Source of the DNA: Vespa crabro
Lineage: Eukaryota; Arthropoda; Insecta; Hymenoptera; Vespidae
Assembly: GCF_910589235.1 (NCBI RefSeq)
Contig: NC_060963.1
Span: 440,501 to 504,500, forward strand
Length of the DNA: 64,000 nucleotides
Direction of reading: 5' to 3'
The position numbers and the translations under genes were made by a program. How positions within the stretch are numbered: the first letter of the stretch is position 1; every line of letters begins with the position of its first letter. Shown here piece by piece: positions 36,730 to 49,004 of the stretch. The notes beneath the pieces are model-generated. The model did no database searches. It worked only from the letters and a program-made list of their open reading frames with translations, and had not been told where the DNA came from.

Positions 36730-37669
36730 CGCGCGTAGTAAAAGTCGAGAGACTAGACGAGAGGAATTCGAAATTTCTTCTTCTCTGCCGGTCCTCCCAC
36801 CTGTCACGAAGCTGGTCCCGTCACGATATATCACGGATATCTACGGATAATCGATTTATATCGCGTCTCTCCTCGCTCACCGTTCGAGACCGCATCGTTA
36901 GGTCGTGCGCAAGAGCATCGATCCTTTCTTCTCTTTTTGCTTCTTTCTACTTTTAGATTTTTATTCCATCGATTTCAATAATACTCGTCTCGCTACAGTC
37001 GACTAGTCGTATAAAACTTCCTAGAGCGAAGGACACAAAGGCAGGGACCTGTCATCGTTCCTCTAGCCTCTGAACTGGCACTCTCGTTTCTTTCGATAAG
37101 CTTCGCGGTCGTTAATCTCGCGTGAGCGAGAAAGAGAGAGAGATTTTAGTAACATCGACCTATGATTTCAAACCATGAACAAGCAAATCGTTCGACGGAA
37201 TTGTTGTCTCTCGATCGGAGCAATCTACGTTTAACCGCACGACGTTTCATCTTATTTCGTCTCGTTGAATAAAATCGAAATAATTGATGTCAGTTTTATC
37301 ACCAGTTTTATAAAGATCTTTTCGTTTACGAGGGAAGAGGAAAAAAGCGAGAGTGAGAGGAGTGCAGTGTCTCTTTACAAGGCGCGTATAAATCTCGAGG
37401 ATACTGTCATCCCGAGCATTCGCATCCTGTACCACCCAGAGATCCATTGGGATTAAGATCGGCGTTACCTGACCTGTCGTCGAGGGCAGGAAGAGGAAGC
37501 CGCCCCATCGTGGCGTGGGCACGAAAGAAGCCCTCTTGTCGTTCGCTCGCGAACACGTGTGCGTCGTACTATTAAAGCCCGGACACACGTGCGACCAATG
37601 TGAATCCAAAAAGATATCTATTCCTAGGCCGAACATAGTACGTTCCTACGCGCACGAGAAACCTGGAAA

Positions 37670-37671
<2 letters not shown>

Positions 37672-37704
<33 letters not shown>
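37672..37704. repeat. (CGA)n trinucleotide microsatellite
   Basis: About eleven CGA units; the second array of this unit in the window. Confidence 0.96.
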
Positions 37705-37709
<5 letters not shown>

Positions 37710-38130
37710 TGTCTCTTTTCTGTCACGACGTACAATTTATTACCTATCGTACGTTGTCCATCGAGATAATAGTACAACGAACGAACATTTACCAACATCC
37801 TACTCCGTTCGTAATGTTTATCTCCTTCAACTTTAATTCGCCAATTAACCGTTTCCTTGACGAAAAATTGAAAAAGGAAGAAAAAAGAAAAAGTATAGAA
37901 GGATTTACCCAAGTACACGGAATCTTGCGAAGCACCCTACGCTCACAAAGACGAGTTTTCTCGTTCTGCCTACGATCGTGTCGGCATCCAATTAACGTAC
38001 GGATGGACATTCGCGATCGGTCAGTATAATAAGATATTAAGCATTACGAAAGGTGCGCGGCTAAGATGATGACTAACGCTAAAGGAATCGAAGGAGAGAG
38101 CGAGAAGAGTAGAGAAACGATTGTAAGATG

Positions 38131-38149
38131 AAAAGAGGGAGAGAGAGGT

Positions 38150-38201
<52 letters not shown>
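38131..38201. repeat. (GA)n microsatellite
   Basis: GA units with GGGA, GGTA and GAAA interruptions; clean from 38163. Confidence 0.96.
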
Positions 38202-38205
<4 letters not shown>

Positions 38206-39234
38206 ACTCAAAGTCCATTCTATCTCATTCTTCCTCTCCATTCGACCTCTCGAATCTCTCCTCGTCTATACGCCGGTCCTCCCTCGACAACGTCCTCCCA
38301 CTCTCCCTCGGGATTCAACAGGTGGTGCGTTGCCTCGTGGTCTTCTATGGTGTCCCACACGTTGTTGTGCCCACGTAAGCGTGTGCATATGGGTGTACGA
38401 GCGCATAGACACCGCGTGTAGGAAGTATTCTGACCCCTCATCTGCTTCACGGCCTCTCCATATGCGCACGGACGTGATCTTCGAACCTAGCAGGTCCGAA
38501 GGACCTTCCTCCTTCGTTCCTCCTTTCCCTCTCGCTTCTCCCTCAATATTATTTCGTAACGCGTTTCATTCGATGCAAACTAATGGCGTACGCGCGAATC
38601 AACTTGTATTAGGAAATATTCAATCCCGCCCTATTTGCCAAGGAAGACATCCAAGAAGGAAGATATATTTTATGGAATTTATAAACCCACCATTACCGAA
38701 TGATTTTTTTTTAACTAGTCGTAAATTTATTACTGTTCACGCTATTATACTTCCGTGTCACGCTCTTCGCTACCGTTATGGCGAATATGATTTATAAAGG
38801 ACTATAAAAGTAATATTAAGCCACGCGATTATTATCGATACAACGCGACACGTGTTTCCTAACTCACCTAGCTCGCCATTGTTCCAAAGGAGACAACGCG
38901 AGGCTTCGTAGATCTTATAAATCAAAATGGAATTACTACGGTTCTAAGAGATTTTTTTTTCGACGCACAAAAAAATGTCATTAAAGCAAAGCGTACGACC
39001 GACTCGACCCTCTTTCCTGTATAAAAAGGGGGAAAAAGAAAGAAAAAGAAAGTGCAAGGAAAAACGAAAGGAAGGGAACGGAAAGTTTGATGTAAAACGA
39101 CACCCACAGTACGCGGCACCTGCCAAGCACTCGCCTTGCTCAACATCCGCTTTTCTCCCTCCACGGATTTTAACTCACAATCGGCTCTACGTTTCGCGCC
39201 ATATAACTACACCTTATCTACGCTCATCGTCCTT

Positions 39235-39238
39235 CTCC

Positions 39239-39269
<31 letters not shown>

Positions 39270-39277
39270 GTGTGTGT
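39235..39277. repeat. (CT)n(GT)n microsatellite
   Basis: CT units with one CCT step, ending in four GT units. Confidence 0.95.
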
Positions 39278-39380
39278 TGTTCACGCTCGAGAACCTACAC
39301 GCGTATACGCGCGCGCCTAATTTCCGAACGAAGCGAGAGAGATTCTTATTGGATTTACATATTGCATGGGTGAAGTGTAC

Positions 39381-39404
39381 TTTCTCTCTCTCTCTCTCTC
39401 TCTC
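39381..39404. repeat. (CT)n microsatellite
   Basis: About eleven CT units. Confidence 0.94.
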
Positions 39405-39823
39405 GTAAGTCTTTCCTTTTTCTTTCACTTTTTCTCATCATCCACCCTTTCCTTCTTCCTTCTCATCTTCGTCGTCTCCCTCTTCTTCTCCTTCTTCCTC
39501 TTCTTCTTTTAACGTTACGTTCCACCATCGATTTCAGCTCCGGGCTATGCGTGGGCCGCTGCCATGTCAATATTATAAATTCGCTGCCCGTCGATCGTAG
39601 CCCGACGCGTCGATATACTTGGTAGAAGAGAAGCTTTATTAAAACGCACCTATACCTTTTGCGATTTATCGTGGTCTCGACTCTCACCATGAACCACACC
39701 ATCATCCTTGCCGTTAAGTGGTGACGGACTCTATAGTGGATTTGAAGCCTCGAGCCTCTCTTCCACTTTAAAGTTCGACGATCGTGGGAACTATTAATAA
39801 AATTAATTAGTAATCTTCGATGC

Positions 39824-39880
39824 GAGAGATCGAGAGAGAGATCGAGAGAGAGAGAGAGAGAGGGAGAGAGAGAGAAAGAA
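39824..39880. repeat. (GA)n microsatellite, interrupted
   Basis: GA units with two GATC interruptions and a GGGA step; the first of seven consecutive GA-oriented tracts. Confidence 0.95.
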
Positions 39881-40530
39881 CCGAGCGAGAAACGTCGAAT
39901 ATTCTATTCATCTCCTGGCTATCGTAAATCACAGGAGGTACCTTCTTACGAATTTCCAAAGGCACATAACTATGCATGGAGCTCGTTCGAGAAATTATTT
40001 CGACCGGTCCACGCTCGAAAAAATCGCTTACGCGTCGCACATATTTTAAGCAGCATTGGGCGCCGTCGCCCGTTTCGACGTTTCCCGTGACAGCTATACC
40101 CGTAAGATATCGCTCTTGAAATTCGCATATATTCATGAAAGGCGTGCTCGAGCACGATTCGAGCGGTAAAAGAATTGTCCATAAGAGCGGTAGAAGATTC
40201 TGTCGAATAGAAGGTTAGCGATCGAGCGAGTACACCGAAAGAAGGAAAGGAACAACGTATCTTCGACGGAGGAAAGGAACCGTGCTGCCTGCGATCGTGC
40301 GAATATCCGTTCAAAATGTCTACGAGCTATGGCGCGTTATGGCAAATTTGACAGAAAGTTCAGGAACGTCGCCATTTAACTAACGTTATTCAATAATATT
40401 TGAATATAATGAGTAGCTCGTAAACAACATTAATGAACCACGAATACGGGCGGTACCGAGAGAGATACTGCATGCTAATTAAAATATAATGAGACGCGTA
40501 ATCATTGAAGATCGTAAAGCATTCGCGGAG

Positions 40531-40584
40531 AGAGACGAAGAAGAGACGAAGAAGAGACGAAGAAGAGACGAAGAAGAGACGAGG
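40531..40584. repeat. Five tandem 11-bp units
   Basis: Consensus AGAGACGAAGA starting at 40531, 40542, 40553, 40564 and 40575; the fifth copy is incomplete. GAA-rich sequence follows to about 40625. The minus frame reads as Leu-Arg-Leu-Phe-Phe-Val-Ser cycles, an artefact. Confidence 0.95.
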
Positions 40585-42001
40585 AGGATAAGGAAGAAGA
40601 ATGAGAAGAAGAATAAGAAGAGGAGAGAGACGTAGGACGTTCCTCTTCTTCTTCCTCTCGTACGCGCGCGTGATGGATAGTGACACGCCTTGGTCCGATG
40701 TACCAACGGGAGGGATATCGGGATTGCAGTCTCGTCGAAAATAATGGCCGGTACGAATGTGTAATTATTTAACGCTTATGATACATGGCCGCTTTTCGAC
40801 GTACGAAATGTCGACGCGCTTGTTGCAATTTCTCGGAATCGATTCGACGTCGAAGCGTACGAATCCCGAGGAGAATTTGTTTTTCGAATTCCATTCGGAC
40901 GAACTTTGACTTCTGAAAGATATTCGCCATACGATTTGACGCGAAATTTCAAAAGAAAGGACTTTTAATCGATCGATCTGTCGGATCGTACAGGTGGTGG
41001 TGGGACGACGGAACATCGAAGGAGGACGGAACAATCGAAGCCTCGAGCTCTTGTGCCTGGAGAATCGTTAGAAGGAGATAGAGAAAGATGAGATGGACGA
41101 TATTCGCCCGGCGTGGGCGCGTACCGCCTGGTCGCGCGTCTCAACCTGCTGAAACTCGTTCCGCGGTTAGGCCTGTCGGGGGTCCTACGTTCGCGAGCCT
41201 TCTAGCTACGTGCGTCGGCTTCCGAGGACGTCGGGCTCCTGCGGACCTGTCCGGCCCACCGCTTCGTATCCTTTTCGCAGGAGAGAAAGGAAAGACGAGT
41301 GGATAGCTCTTTATTATGGTTTCGGTCATTAAGCCTCGTAAAACCACAAAATAGCGCATGCAAAAAAAAACACACGCGCAAAACGCGCACATACAGAGAG
41401 ATGAGAAAGATGTGCGCCAGCAGGGAAAGAGACTCGTGCACCCGTCAGAATCGTGCAACTAAAATTAGTCTGGAATAAGAATACGAAGGCGTGTGGGTGT
41501 ACGTGTACGTGAGAAAGCCGAGCTCGAGGTGTTTAGGTGTTTGACCAACCTGCGCTAAAATAAAAGAGAGAAGAGGCCGGCTCGACGGCGGCATATAAAC
41601 CAGGATTACGGTGACACGCGTGGTCGTAATTCTCAAAAGCCGACGCTTCGCCACCGTAAGGTTCGCTCGGCCCTTGTCTCCGACCGTTAAAGTGCCCTTA
41701 AAAATTTGCTATCTTTTCTGCTTCTGCGCCGTTGGATTCAGAGTCCAACGTCGATAGGTAGGTACCGAGCCAGTCCATTGTCCGTCCTCGAGATTATCAC
41801 GCGTTTCTTACTTTAAACGTTGGAACGAATAACGGACGACCGAATATCTCTCGAAGCTTGCCTTTATGCTCTCGTCGAGAGACTTTGAATAATTTCCTTC
41901 GATATTAAGACATCAGCGATCCTTCCTTTTTCCTATTTCATATATACCCGACGATATTTGAAAAAAGATACATACGAAGGAGGATTTGATCGAACGGACC
42001 T

Positions 42002-42042
42002 AATTATTATTATTATTATTATTGTTATTATTATTATTATTA
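42002..42042. repeat. (ATT)n microsatellite
   Basis: About thirteen units with one GTT interruption. Confidence 0.95.
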
Positions 42043-42092
42043 CGGCACGGTAGCAACAGGAGAGTCAATCTTCGAAAGTCATTTCAAAGACA

Positions 42093-42113
42093 TGGTAGGT
42101 AGGTAGGTAGGTA
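42093..42113. repeat. (GGTA)n microsatellite
   Basis: About five GGTA units. Confidence 0.92.
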
Positions 42114-42794
42114 TGTCCATTTTCCAAGACGTTCTTCTCTCCGAGGTAGTATGCTTTACGTCTCCCTTTTTTCTTTTTCTTTCTTCTTTTTTGTTTTTCT
42201 TTTTTTATTTTTTGCCCAAACCGAAATTACCAGATCCAAAGAGGTATGGAGGACCGAGGCGCGTGTTTTGACGGCGGTGGTTCACGATGAGGTCAGCGGG
42301 CCTCGCTTTCACGAGAGGGTTCCAGTCGCATATACTACTTCTTCGCGAACGACCCGTCTTTTCTCGTGTCTCGCGGCCAACGGACAAAGCAGAAGAAGCA
42401 AAAGGAAGAAAGGCCGAGAGAAAGAGAGAAACCTTAAGCTTGTAATGACCCATCTCGAGCAAATTACCACTCGAATGGCATTATATGCCGGTCCTTCTCG
42501 ATGTCCTGCGTTCTTCGGCGTTCTTCTCGACGCGTCGACTTCGATCTTCAACTGCCTTTCCTTCTTTCAAAGTCGAATAACAATCTTAGGGGGGAAGAGA
42601 GAGGAAGAGGCAATTCTACTTAATGTCTTCGTAAAAATTAGTTAACGCGCGATATATTATGTTCCTTCGACAGTTCTTTTATAGGAAAAATAACACTTTT
42701 CTAAAGTTCTTAGAAGCGTTAGATGCGCGGGTTCGGATTGCTAGCGCGGGTTGATTCCTTTCAAATCGGTAGGACGTTCCTTTGCGAAACATAC

Positions 42795-42960
42795 ACGCGA
42801 TCGGTGGCTTCTTCGTAGCAGCCATAATCTACGCCGTTTTTAGCATATCTAATGGACGGTCGCTCGTGACAAAATTTATGGTAATTCGTGTTCTTCCGCC
42901 GCAAAATTAACGACGATTTAGCACGCTGAAGCGGTTGGAATGCACGGGCGGTTTCCGCCG
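42795..42960. promoter_or_regulatory. Possible conserved non-coding element
   Basis: A repeat-free block with GCCATAATC, ATCTAATGG, AAAATTTATGG and AAAATTAACG homeobox-like words and GC-rich spacers. Texture only. Confidence 0.18.
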
Positions 42961-43590
42961 TATAATATATGAATTTTTCTCAAAAAGAGGATGTTCGTTA
43001 CGGCATAGTGCTCTATAAAATATTTTAATTGATTTCCCAATCGCGAAAATTGGTTCAACGGAAGCGACAACGGAACAGGGAATTCTCGCGATTGCTCGGA
43101 CGTGGCTTGAACGAACGTGTAATGGAATTCGTGTTCGGTGTTAATTGAGAAGTTTCGACGCGTTTTTTCCATAAGGAGAAGGATACGGAGAAGGAGGAGA
43201 GCGGATGTGCACTCTCGATAAATTCGAGAACCCTCGCGACAAATTGCCAATAAAATTGGCGTTCGCACCGTCGTCGAACGCGACACGCACGTTGCTCGGT
43301 CTTAACTCACTTAATACCGTCCGTAACTCACCTGTTTTCGCGTGTATCGGCCGAAATTTTAACTTATGTCAAGCATTATCCCACCCACCGTTCGAACGAT
43401 AACATCGAAAAAGTATCGTCCAGCTTGTCCGAGGTGTGGGACGTCTCGAGAAGATGACAAAATATTTGCCAACGCACCGCGTGGACGAGCGCGTCTTGGG
43501 CACGAATCGGTCAACATTTACGCCGCGATCAACGTTAAAAGATTTTTTACGGAATTGCAAATAAACCAAGTAATTTTGAAGTCGAAGACG

Positions 43591-43612
43591 GAGAGAGAGA
43601 GAGAGAGAGAGA
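43591..43612. repeat. (GA)n microsatellite
   Basis: Eleven GA units. Confidence 0.94.
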
Positions 43613-43887
43613 ATGTATTCGTGCTGCGAGCATCATCGTGAATTCCCCTTTATCCCTCCTAACGCATCGAAACACCCTGCGCGCACTTTACGCTCATTAC
43701 GAGGGCTGACATCATTATTTCACGTAATTTATGGACCGCCCAAGGTCTCGCTCTTTACGAGAAGAAAAGAAGGAAGGAGATGAAGAAGAAGAAGAAGAGG
43801 AAGAACCAAGAGTACCAATATCGATGTGCTTGTACGAGAGACTGAAAATGCACTTGGCGCGAAGAATGCAACGAACGTGGCCGGTGC

Positions 43888-44217
43888 ATGTCTCAAGGTA
43901 TGCAAGTTACACGCGCGAAGAAACACGCACGAATCATCATTGCCAGCGACCGGCTTCAAGAAACGTACGTAGCTCGACTTGCGAAACCTTCGATTCCTCG
44001 TCGCGATCGATCGAAACCCGACTATGTTGCGTTTCTTATAGTCTATCAACATCGAACGTCGCGCTTCGATAATCGATCTGACACATTGTTCGTACGGTTC
44101 GAATGTTTCAACTCGATTTATTCGGCCTGGGTAGCGTTGCCGATCGACGGATGGATCGTCGATCGAGATATCGCGCCGATGATACGTTTCTTCGTTGGGA
44201 AGAAAGGTAGCGAATGA
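43888..44217 (+). CDS. ATG-led 109-codon open frame, unrecognised
   Basis: One of the few frames with a true ATG and no low-complexity sequence. It has 109 residues, a basic N-terminal third and a hydrophobic/aromatic middle and end. It stops (TGA) about 60 bp before the AT repeat. TCGA-rich words supply many of its Arg/Ser/Ile codons, and longer frames overlap on both strands (43731-44072 plus, 43729-44253 minus), so chance is likely. No family is recognised. Confidence 0.15.
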   Translation: MSQGMQVTRAKKHARIIIASDRLQETYVARLAKPSIPRRDRSKPDYVAFLIVYQHRTSRFDNRSDTLFVRFECFNSIYSAWVALPIDGWIVDRDIAPMIRFFVGKKGSE

Positions 44218-44272
44218 ATGGGAAAAAAAAATAAAGCGAAATGATACGAGCAAAAGCTCGATTGTACGTGTC

Positions 44273-44278
<6 letters not shown>

Positions 44279-44325
<47 letters not shown>
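44279..44325. repeat. (TA)n microsatellite
   Basis: About 23 uninterrupted TA units. Confidence 0.97.
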
Positions 44326-44328
<3 letters not shown>

Positions 44329-44390
44329 TACGTATGCGTTCGAAGGTTGTTTTATAATCGATCGACCGGCACCATTCTCGGCGAGAAAAA

Positions 44391-44413
44391 AGGAGAGAGA
44401 GAGAGAGAGAGAG
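44391..44413. repeat. (GA)n microsatellite
   Basis: About eleven GA units. Confidence 0.94.
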
Positions 44414-45129
44414 TTAATTCGCGCCGTATGAACCGCCACCGGTGAATTCTCCTCGAGCATCTTTGTCGGCGGCGTTATCGAAGTTAATTCCATAAAAAAT
44501 GTATTCGCATAGCGAGATTTGCGTCAGCTCGTTGGTGCTCGCAGACCGCCCACGTTTTCTGAGCAGAACGCACGCGCATATACGCGCAGGATGCATATAT
44601 GCGCGAGGGAGCCGCGAGTTTACAGGTGCGGCCCACAACCTGGTAGCGGTGGCAACCTGCGTCTCTTCGTGCGTGCGTACGTACGTACGTACCTTCTAAA
44701 GCGACGTAAAGCAGGTACGCGAACCAACACGCACCGATGTATAGTAGATATACTCTCGTAGTACGCAAGTACGTGTTTATCGTTACGCATCGACTTTCAC
44801 ACCGGGAACGCCCTTGCACCTTGCCCCGTTCCTAAGTCTCTTCTTCGTGAAGAATTTATGTTTATCTTCGATTAATCGCCATTGAATTAATTTTGAAACG
44901 ACCTTGCACCTTCCTCATAATGATATAATACACGTAGAGGTAGTACCGTCTAGGTAACAAATGAAATCTAGGTGATTTCCATAAATTTAATTACTTACCT
45001 AACATTAATCTAATAGTACGAGAAAGAGTTATAGAAAAGATCGGATTTTCGAAAGTACGTACGAACGTTGCGTGATCGAAGTAGAAAAAGAAAAGGAAGA
45101 AGAAAACGTAGAGAAATACTCGCGAGCCT

Positions 45130-45310
45130 CGTCGTCCCCGGTGGTTCCTAACGTGATTAAGTAACTACCGGCCATAAAGTTGCGGCGGGATAATCCGTGT
45201 AAACGCATAAATCGCTGGTTATTTGAGATAGCGCGGCATTATTCGGATAACTCTGGTGATGGGCGCGCGTAAGTTACTGCCGGGCCACCTAGGCCGACCG
45301 TGCCACGCCT
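45130..45310. promoter_or_regulatory. Possible conserved non-coding element
   Basis: A repeat-free block with GTGATTAAGTAA, GGATAATCC (Bicoid/Otx-type core) and TTATTCGGATAAC words immediately before a GA tract. Regulatory role inferred from motif texture only. Confidence 0.22.
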
Positions 45311-45385
45311 CGCCTCCACCAAAAACCATCTCCTTTCCGACCACAAAAGTCGTTTTTCGAAGGTTTTTGTCTGAAGGATGATCGG

Positions 45386-45387
45386 CG

Positions 45388-45446
<59 letters not shown>

Positions 45447-45455
45447 GGGAGAGAG
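45386..45455. repeat. (GA)n microsatellite, 70 bp
   Basis: GA units with several GGGA interruptions. Confidence 0.97.
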
Positions 45456-45579
45456 CTCACGCACACACTCGGCCTAGACGACGAACAGGAAGGATAGGAC
45501 AACGACGCGTGCGAGCCATCACGCTGCGTCTCCCGGTGCATTCCTCGCTTTTAGATTAAAAAGGGAAAATCGTCGTTAC

Positions 45580-45655
45580 CTGCTAGATTCGTAGCTTCGA
45601 AGAAACAAGCCTGCCTTTTCTCTTTATGGAGAACCGCACGCGGAGGTGGGCTCAT
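45580..45655 (-). CDS. Candidate first coding exon, unrecognised
   Basis: The minus strand has ATG followed by 24 further open codons running straight into CTAGCAG|GTAACG, a good donor. The peptide starts Met-Ser-Pro-Pro-Pro-Arg and is not repetitive. No promoter motif and no partner exon could be identified. It is short, so it may be chance. Confidence 0.12.
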
Positions 45656-46196
45656 CCTTCTTTTTCACTCTTTTACCTTCGATACATCTTACGATCTCCT
45701 ATCTTACGAGAAGGAACGTGACTCAGCACGTGGCTATGAGAATAGATACTTCCTTTTTCCCTACTACGTCATTTTCCTACCCTTCTTCTTCTCCACCACT
45801 TTTCTCTTATTACGAGACTTTTGTCCTTAAGGTCTCGTTAAGGTCGTCTCCTGATGAAGTCGAACGCCAGAGAAAACGTCATTATTTGATACGAGCATTG
45901 AAACGATCTCGCTCGAATTCGTTCAATCGGATCTTTTACATTCGTGATCGCCGAGGTCCGGTTAGTTAGAAACCGAGACGGCGTAGAGACAGTAATTTAC
46001 ATGACAACGAAATTCTCCCGAGTAACCCGCTTCTGACCCTCCTTATCGAGATCTCCTCCGATTCTTCCATATTTAAAAGAGGTTCGGCCAGTGACCCGTC
46101 GCCGCGTAAAGAGCGGCTCGACGAAGGTGGCAGGGCCGACACGTAGGACACAGGTGCCCCGTTCGAGAGCGTATCGAAGCCACCGATCATTGTATC

Positions 46197-46214
46197 GAGA
46201 GAGAGAGAGAGAGT

Positions 46215-46245
<31 letters not shown>

Positions 46246-46246
46246 T
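46197..46246. repeat. (GA)n microsatellite
   Basis: GA units with GTGA and GACA interruptions. Confidence 0.96.
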
Positions 46247-46319
46247 GGGCTCGCCTTCTCAACGAATTTCCATAAACCGCCCGCCACTGAGAGATATACG
46301 GGTATTGTGCACCTTCGAT

Positions 46320-46342
46320 CCTCCTCCTCCTCCTCCTCTTCT
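46320..46342. repeat. (TCC)n microsatellite
   Basis: About seven units. Confidence 0.92.
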
Positions 46343-47012
46343 TTACTTTCTCGTTCCTCAATTCCGTTTGGAATCAAGATCGAGATCTGTGCATATATGT
46401 GCGCGCCTATCCATGTACGTAAATAATGGATTCGAGAACTCCTGAATATCGAGTCACAATCCGTGGGACGATCTCACTAGCCTCACCCTGCGATTGGTCT
46501 ATTTTTACTTTACCAACAAGGTAAGATATCAGGAATTTTCTGTCGGATAGCCTGCCATTTTAGAATTTCACGTGTACGGAGACGAATGCAGTCTTCTTCG
46601 TTTTCGTTCTTTCGTTCGTTAGCCACCACCTCGTACTTGACTCTTCGTTAGAATCACGCGCGATAGGTAGGAAGCGTCGTTTCTCTTAGGCATGTAACTC
46701 GCAGGTGATATAGTGCCGCCGAATGATCTATAAAGGCCAACGGAGTTAGAATCGCGCTCGTTATGCCTAAATAATTTTTTCTCCTTCTCTGGTTGGAACG
46801 AGTTGGAAGAAACGGATAAGTAAGAGAAGAAAGAGAAAAGGGCGAGGTAAGAAGGAGAAGTAGGAGTTGGAAGAGAAGGAAGAATCTCTAGCTGTCCCAT
46901 GTATCTTGCCAGCGAGCTCGCTTCCGTCAGCATCTACGGATTCATTAGAGAACAATGGAATGATGAGCGTGCTTCCAACGGTTGGAGAAAAGTTGGAGAA
47001 ACGTGCGCGCGC

Positions 47013-47030
47013 GAGAGAGAGAGAGAGAGA
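47013..47030. repeat. (GA)n microsatellite
   Basis: Nine GA units. Confidence 0.92.
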
Positions 47031-47669
47031 GCGAATTTATTTTCTTTATTTACTCTTCGAAATGATAAGTGTAGATTCGTTGGAAAAAATTGGAAAACGA
47101 TCTTTCCATCCATTGGAGATATCGATGTTCTTTGAATACGATGGCAATGTGTCGGACGATGTTCGAGGTAAAGAAGGATCTCCCGAGGGAAGGACATTGG
47201 CAAAGTAGAGCGAACGCGAGCCAAGGCAAAAGAGAATCCAGGGTAGAACGTGGTATATCGGACTGTCGCCTCCGTAAATCCTTGCTGCTCGGTAACGCCG
47301 CCACCGTCGTGCTGCGGTCTTATCATCGTCAGGGCCGCACGACTATCCAACGATTTCTCAAAAGATTCGAAAGGAGTACGATCGTACGTTTTTATCTCAT
47401 TGAAAAATTGTAACTAACATTTTCGATAAGATCGCGTCATTTGGAATGTTCTCGTGAGATAGATAAGGCGAAAAGATATTTCGAATGAAACGCAAGCGTG
47501 AAACGTCAGACACGATGATGCTTCCCTGTTTAGCGGGAGCACGGTACCGGACCACGGCGGTCGTCCTCGTGTATCGTTTGATCTCGTTAATAGGACCGCA
47601 TTGTCCTGCATCTACATACTCCTCTACGTACCCTTCTTCCAATGTGCAGTTCGTCGTGGACACTAAAGA

Positions 47670-47800
47670 AAAAGGAGAAAGAAGAAGTCGAGGAGGAGCA
47701 GGAAGAAGAAGAAGAAGAAGAAGAGAAGGAGGAGGAAGGAGAAGAGGGTGTTGGAGAAGGGAAGAAATGCAAAGAAGAAAAAGTAAGGAAGAAGGATAAG
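47670..47800. repeat. GAA/GAG purine tract
   Basis: About 130 bp of mostly purine. One frame reads as a Glu/Lys-rich stretch preceded by an acceptor shape (CTTCCAATGTGCAG, ending about 47648) and followed by ATAAG|GTACTT. That is exon-like, but the composition alone makes it open. Confidence 0.88.
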
Positions 47801-48913
47801 GTACTTACACGCGTGTACACCTAACAACGGAGAAACAACGCTATCGCTGAGTTATTCGTTAAAAAAAGTCCACGCCGATCATGTACACATAGGATTTTCT
47901 GTAAGAGATTACGAAGCAGACTCCTCGTACGTATTCTCTTTTTTACAACGGTAGACTTTTTCTTCGAGCGTGTCTCCGGCGAGTACGATAAAACGTACCG
48001 TACCTACGCATTCCAAATCGTTTTTTCGATATCGTTTTACCTTCGTAAAATTATCATCGAACGAGCAAAGATATAATTTCCTGTATCGTCTTCGCGGATC
48101 GACGATCCTTAACTTGTATGCGATTCGATTCGGAAGGAATTTTCTTCGATTATCGTTGTGAAGTCGATCGACGGGAAAACGAAAGCGTTAGCTCAGGACC
48201 TACGGCGATCTTATAAATTCAACGTTAATTTATTTCCCTCTTTCGCTGTATTTCTCTGTCCGTTGAAAGCGCGAAAATCGAAATATTTTAGCGAGTATAC
48301 GAGCAGAATCAAGAAGTCGAGCGGTAACGAATGTTACGTATGTACTCGTTTGATAGCCAAGCGGGTCTCGCGATCGTCGTAGACGCTGAACGTCGAAGTG
48401 GAACTCAACTTATCGGTCGAACCTCCGTCGGATCGAGCACGGAGATAGCAAAACGCGAAGCGCAGCCGCGTATCGATGCTCCGGTAAGTCGATTTATGTT
48501 TCGACGAGCGGATAGTAGACGCATAAGGTAAGATGGTTCGATAGGTGTTTCTATGTATCACGCATGTACATACGCTGTCGTCGTTAGAGAGATTGAGTCG
48601 GTGGAAGTACTTTTATGCTTTTGCATATGCACGAATAGGGATATACCGTTGCGTCCGACTTTGTTCGGATAAGATTTAATAATTAAATGATCGTCGGTAG
48701 ATAATCACGAAGAGCAAATTTCAAAAATACTTCTCCTAAGAATGTTTATACGAAAGAGATTATTTAGGAGGAGCCCCGAGAGAAAGAGAAGCAAATCCTA
48801 TCCGATTGAGACGCACATAGATTACGCATCTCGGGTAACTCGAGCGAGCATTCCTGATGGAAATCTCGAAGGCAAGGAGCACACACGCGAGGAAAGAACG
48901 TCTCTTTCTTTCT

Positions 48914-48914
48914 T

Positions 48915-48953
<39 letters not shown>

Positions 48954-49004
48954 GTTTATTTATTTATTTCTTTTTTTTTCTTTTTTTTTTTTCTTTTTTT
49001 TTTT
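48914..49004. repeat. (TTTA)n array followed by poly-T
   Basis: About 13 TTTA units to 48969, then T-rich sequence with a few C. Confidence 0.96.

Larger units (their letters stand above)
36730..40530. other. Unique sequence with repeats, no gene supported
   Basis: A 155-codon repeat-free frame (38330-38797, TTG start) is the longest unbiased one. It has internal ATGs, but no motif is recognised and such a length is expected once or twice by chance. A minus-strand donor shape CTAG|GTGAGTTAG lies at about 38868-38876. A pyrimidine tract at about 39405-39510 leads to an acceptor at 39537. Confidence 0.5.
40626..43590. other. Unique sequence with TTA and GGTA repeats, no gene supported
   Basis: Repeat-free blocks at 41285-41355 (CTTTATTATGG and GGTCATTAAG words) and 42795-42960 resemble conserved non-coding DNA. 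A minus-strand consensus donor ACAG|GTGAGTTACG lies at about 43323-43333, without a clear exon behind it. 42163-42220 is T-rich. Confidence 0.5.
44414..47669. other. Unique sequence with GA repeats, no gene supported
   Basis: 44669-44692 is a (GCGT)(ACGT)n run. A minus-strand donor shape TTAG|GTAAGTAAT lies at about 44995-44999, and a plus-strand AAG|GTAAGA at about 46519. No exon could be built on either. The block 45130-45310 is listed separately. Confidence 0.5.

Noticed and set aside
38330..38797. 155-codon repeat-free plus frame
   Set aside because: It starts with TTG and has no motif or splice site. A frame of this length is expected once or twice by chance at this stop-codon density.
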